From JAABRE01 sp964413275 (GTDB lineage Bacteria; Cyanobacteriota; Cyanobacteriia; Cyanobacteriales; JAABRE01), in NCBI GenBank assembly GCA_964413275.1, contig CAYPSO010000004.1, positions 1 to 64,000 of the forward strand: a stretch of DNA of 64,000 bases, read 5' to 3'. The notes below the pieces were generated by a model. The model was not told the DNA's origin. It saw nothing but the letters and a program-made list of their open reading frames with translations, and did not search any database. Both the position numbers and the translations under genes were made by a program. Position 1 is the stretch's first letter, and every line of letters begins with the position of its first letter. Below are positions 61,647-64,000 of the stretch, one piece after another.

Positions 61647-62849
61647 TTAGTAAACTTCAACGTGCCAACGATGTTCTTTTTTCATCTGCTTACGCATTTC
61701 ATCCCAGTTAAGACCACGTTTTTCGGCTTCTTGGGTAAAGGTTTCAGAAATAGGAGGTTCCATACCTTTCAAACCACACATATAAACATGGGTTTTAGGC
61801 TTCTGAATCATTTCAAATAATTCATCAGCATATTCACTAACTCGGCTTTGGACATACATTTTACCGCCGCCCACAGCTTCTTGTTCTCGACTAATAGCGT
61901 AGGTTAAACGGAAATTATCAGGATACTCTTTAGCCATTTGCTCTAAATCATCCTTATAAAGAATATTAGCAGTGTAAGGAATACCAAACACTAACCAAGC
62001 TAGTCCTTTAAACTGGTAATCAGGGTTTTGCTCTTGCTCTTTGAACATTCTCCATAGGAAAGCTCTAAATGGAGCAATACCAGTACCTGTGGCTAACATG
62101 ACAATGGTAGCATCTTCCTCATCGGGTAAGAGCATTTCCTTACCAACAGGCCCAGTGATGGCAACATCTGTACCGAGTTCTAAGTTACACAGATAGGTAG
62201 AACAAACACCATAAACGGTTTCTCCGGTTTCAGGATGCTGATATTCCAGTTGGCGTACACACAGAGATACTGTTTTGTCGTCAAGCTTATCGCCATGACG
62301 AGTAGAAGCAATGGAATAAAGTCTTAACTTGTGAGCTTTACCGTTATCATCTTCACCGGGGGGAACAATACCAATACTTTGACCTTCTAAATAATGAAGA
62401 TCGCCACCAGAAAGATCGAAAGTTAGGTGACGTACTGTACCTGTACCGCCTTCTGAGACTAACTCATAATTTTCTAAGCACTTACCAAAGTAAGGATTTT
62501 TAGGTTTGTAAATATTAACAGGAACTTTTACTGGAGCTTTTTTTTCAGCCATAGGTTTACTGGATTTTACCTCTTGTGGTAATGGTTTATTTCTTTCTAC
62601 CTGGACTGGAGTAAATTTTTCTAAGGGTATAATATTAACAATTTTGCCACCTAAACGGCTAATCCTGCGCATTTCTTGGTTCATACGATTGTAGGGAACA
62701 GTAATAAAAACACTGCCACTACTACGAATAGAATAGCTTAGTTTATCAGTTTCCTGATTTTGACTCAATCCCTGAACTTCATACACAAAAGCGCGGTTGC
62801 CGTATTGTGTGTTATTTGTCAAACTTACCGCAGGATTTAAACCTGTCAT
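61647..62849 (-). CDS. petH: Ferredoxin-NADP+ reductase with CpcD-like linker domain
   Basis: A 400-residue phycobilisome-associated FNR. The N-terminal CpcD-like domain (about 17-78, GNRAFVYEVQGL, SGSVFITVPYNRM) binds the rod; a hinge leads to the FAD domain (about 105-245, RLYSIASTRHG) and the NADP domain with ATGTGIAPFRAFL and the C-terminal tyrosine HVEVY. It passes electrons from ferredoxin to NADPH. M100 (codon at 62552) would start a short FNR lacking the linker, as reported for cyanobacterial FNR isoforms. The upstream gene is prk across a 427-nt gap. Confidence 0.95.
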   Translation of the reverse strand: MTGLNPAVSLTNNTQYGNRAFVYEVQGLSQNQETDKLSYSIRSSGSVFITVPYNRMNQEMRRISRLGGKIVNIIPLEKFTPVQVERNKPLPQEVKSSKPMAEKKAPVKVPVNIYKPKNPYFGKCLENYELVSEGGTGTVRHLTFDLSGGDLHYLEGQSIGIVPPGEDDNGKAHKLRLYSIASTRHGDKLDDKTVSLCVRQLEYQHPETGETVYGVCSTYLCNLELGTDVAITGPVGKEMLLPDEEDATIVMLATGTGIAPFRAFLWRMFKEQEQNPDYQFKGLAWLVFGIPYTANILYKDDLEQMAKEYPDNFRLTYAISREQEAVGGGKMYVQSRVSEYADELFEMIQKPKTHVYMCGLKGMEPPISETFTQEAEKRGLNWDEMRKQMKKEHRWHVEVY

Positions 62850-63276
62850 TATCTAAATATCTCCCAACTTAAAATTAAATAGTTTATCTAGAAATCTCTA
62901 ATTTAGACTTTCGTCATAGGTATTGATTCTAGACCTAAAAGATTGCTTTTATTTAGCCTACCATTGTCAGGCTACCCTCAAGCTAGTTAAGAGGATATTG
63001 ATGACACGATCTATCCAGTCCAGATCGATTAGCACCATAACAAGTTCATTCAGAAAAAACTGTTAAGCTTGAAACCTTGTAGAGAGAATTTTGTTCTGAT
63101 AAGATGCTTTTAACCAGATTAAACCTAAATTATTTTTGGTTTAATTATTAAACCGAGCAAGCTATATACATTTATTATTATTTGGGAGCAATCCTAAAAA
63201 CTTAATTAAATAAAAGTTAGGCTTGCTTAGATAATATGATATGAGTTAACAAAAGATTTTAAATCAGAGGGAGGCT
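62850..63276. other. 427-nt gene-free interval between petH and prk
   Basis: It must hold promoters for both divergent genes. Near 63120-63154 TAAACC and GGTTTA form a short inverted repeat followed by another TTAAACC; its meaning is unclear. No open frame, RNA gene or recognisable operator is seen. Confidence 0.5.
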
Positions 63277-64000
63277 ATGAGCACTCAGTTAGACCGTGTG
63301 GTTATTATAGGTGTCGCCGGCGATTCCGGATGCGGTAAATCTACTTTTTTACGCCGCCTAGAAGATTTGTTCGGTAACGAGTTTATGACGGTTATCTGTC
63401 TTGATGATTATCATAGCCTTGACCGTCAAGGCAGGAAAGCGGCAGGAGTTACAGCACTCGATCCTAAAGCTAATAATTTTGACTTAATGTATGAGCAAGT
63501 TAAGGCTCTCAAAAATGGTCAGGCCATTGATAAACCAATTTACAATCATGAAACTGGTTTATTAGATCCTCCTGAAAGGATCGAACCGAATAAAGTGATT
63601 GTTATTGAAGGACTTCATCCTCTTTATGACGAAAGAGTTCGTTCTTTAATCGATTTTGGGGTATATCTTGATATTTCTGATGATGTCAAAATTAATTGGA
63701 AAATTCAACGGGATATGGCTGAAAGAGGCCATACCTATGAAGATATTCTCGCTTCGATTAACGCTAGAAAACCAGATTTTAGTGCTTATATTGAACCACA
63801 AAGGGAATTTGCTGATGTGGTAATTCAGGTTTTACCAACTCAGTTGGTTGAAGATAAGCAAAGTCCTCTTTTGCGAGTGCGTTTAATTCAAAAAGAAGGA
63901 ATTGAAGGTTTTGAACCTGTTTATTTATTCGATGAGGGTTCGACTATTGACTGGAGACCTTGTGGACGTAAGTTAACTTGTGCTTATCCCGGAATTAAGA
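63277..64000 (+). CDS. prk: Phosphoribulokinase, 5' part (runs off window)
   Basis: 241 codons of an unfinished frame. The P-loop GVAGDSGCGKST is at about 12-23, followed by ICLDDYHSLDRQGRKAAGV and IEGLHPLYDERVRSLIDFGV, the class II plant/cyanobacterial PRK pattern. Cys19 (DSGCGK) and Cys40 (VICLDD) match the regulatory pair of plant-type PRK, seen here as motif positions, so thioredoxin/CP12 regulation is likely. It makes ribulose-1,5-bisphosphate in the Calvin cycle. ATG follows a strong AGAGGGAGG ribosome-binding site. The C-terminus lies beyond the window. Confidence 0.95.
   Translation, partial: MSTQLDRVVIIGVAGDSGCGKSTFLRRLEDLFGNEFMTVICLDDYHSLDRQGRKAAGVTALDPKANNFDLMYEQVKALKNGQAIDKPIYNHETGLLDPPERIEPNKVIVIEGLHPLYDERVRSLIDFGVYLDISDDVKINWKIQRDMAERGHTYEDILASINARKPDFSAYIEPQREFADVVIQVLPTQLVEDKQSPLLRVRLIQKEGIEGFEPVYLFDEGSTIDWRPCGRKLTCAYPGIK

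Noticed and set aside
1..64000. tRNA, rRNA, riboswitch or intact insertion sequence
   Set aside because: No cloverleaf T-arm pattern, rRNA segment, known riboswitch core or transposase frame was recognised. This was read by eye, so a covariance-model search would be the decisive check.

Overview
The window is chromosomal DNA of an AT-rich cyanobacterium. Direct signs are a ferredoxin-NADP reductase carrying the phycobilisome-linker (CpcD-like) N-terminal domain, a phosphoribulokinase running off the right end, a Ycf51-family protein, an acyl-lipid delta-9 type desaturase, a cyanobacterial-type LptC, sixteen HIP1 octamers (GCGATCGC) and several arrays of short tandem heptamers. The low GC and gene set suggest a unicellular Geminocystis/Cyanobacterium-like lineage, but that genus-level guess is inference. 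No rRNA, tRNA, CRISPR array, intact insertion sequence or prophage was found.

Layout. 1-7.3 kb: small hypothetical gene, cupin, GNAT, SelO pseudokinase AMPylase, a HicAB pair whose toxin gene is frameshifted, an M41-like membrane protease without an AAA domain, a repeat-filled gap, a His-rich CobW-type GTPase and cysS. 7.3-11.5 kb: one 1392-residue hybrid histidine kinase. 11.8-23.1 kb: an eight-gene same-strand block of fatty acyl-AMP ligase, acyl-CoA-dehydrogenase-like protein, acyl carrier protein, MBOAT acyltransferase, two GT39/ArnT-like membrane glycosyltransferases, a polyprenyl-phosphate GT2 and an SGNH/DltD-like membrane-anchored protein. It has the parts list of a dlt operon with a fatty acid in place of D-alanine, joined to a polyprenyl-sugar glycosylation unit, and similar ~105-nt direct repeats flank it. 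23.1-50.6 kb: housekeeping genes (hom, desC, ycf51, hemC, dacB-like PBP4, gor, guaA, cbiD, lptC, metG, mscS-like, ftsH) with dispersed repeats, two paralogous zinc-ribbon membrane proteins and a ProA-like protein lacking the catalytic cysteine.

50.9-61.4 kb is a stress regulon. An ECF sigma factor and an RskA-like anti-sigma factor follow a small lipoprotein with five Cys-containing (D)(N/D)PCAGK repeats. Divergent from them run arsM-arsS-tauE-like, then doxX-like, DUF3179, a peroxiredoxin-like gene, a secreted protein, two TVP38/TMEM64 membrane proteins and a mercuric-reductase-like flavoenzyme. Four upstream regions carry the same bipartite element, AAATCC(A/T)TTTT then CGTATC with a 16-17 nt spacer from AAATCC to CGTAT(C/T), one before each inferred transcription unit. 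This is the strongest system-level signal in the window: an autoregulated ECF regulon joining arsenosugar synthesis, thiol peroxidase, membrane proteins and a putative metal-binding lipoprotein.

61.6-64 kb: petH and the 5' part of prk, separated by a 427-nt gene-free interval.
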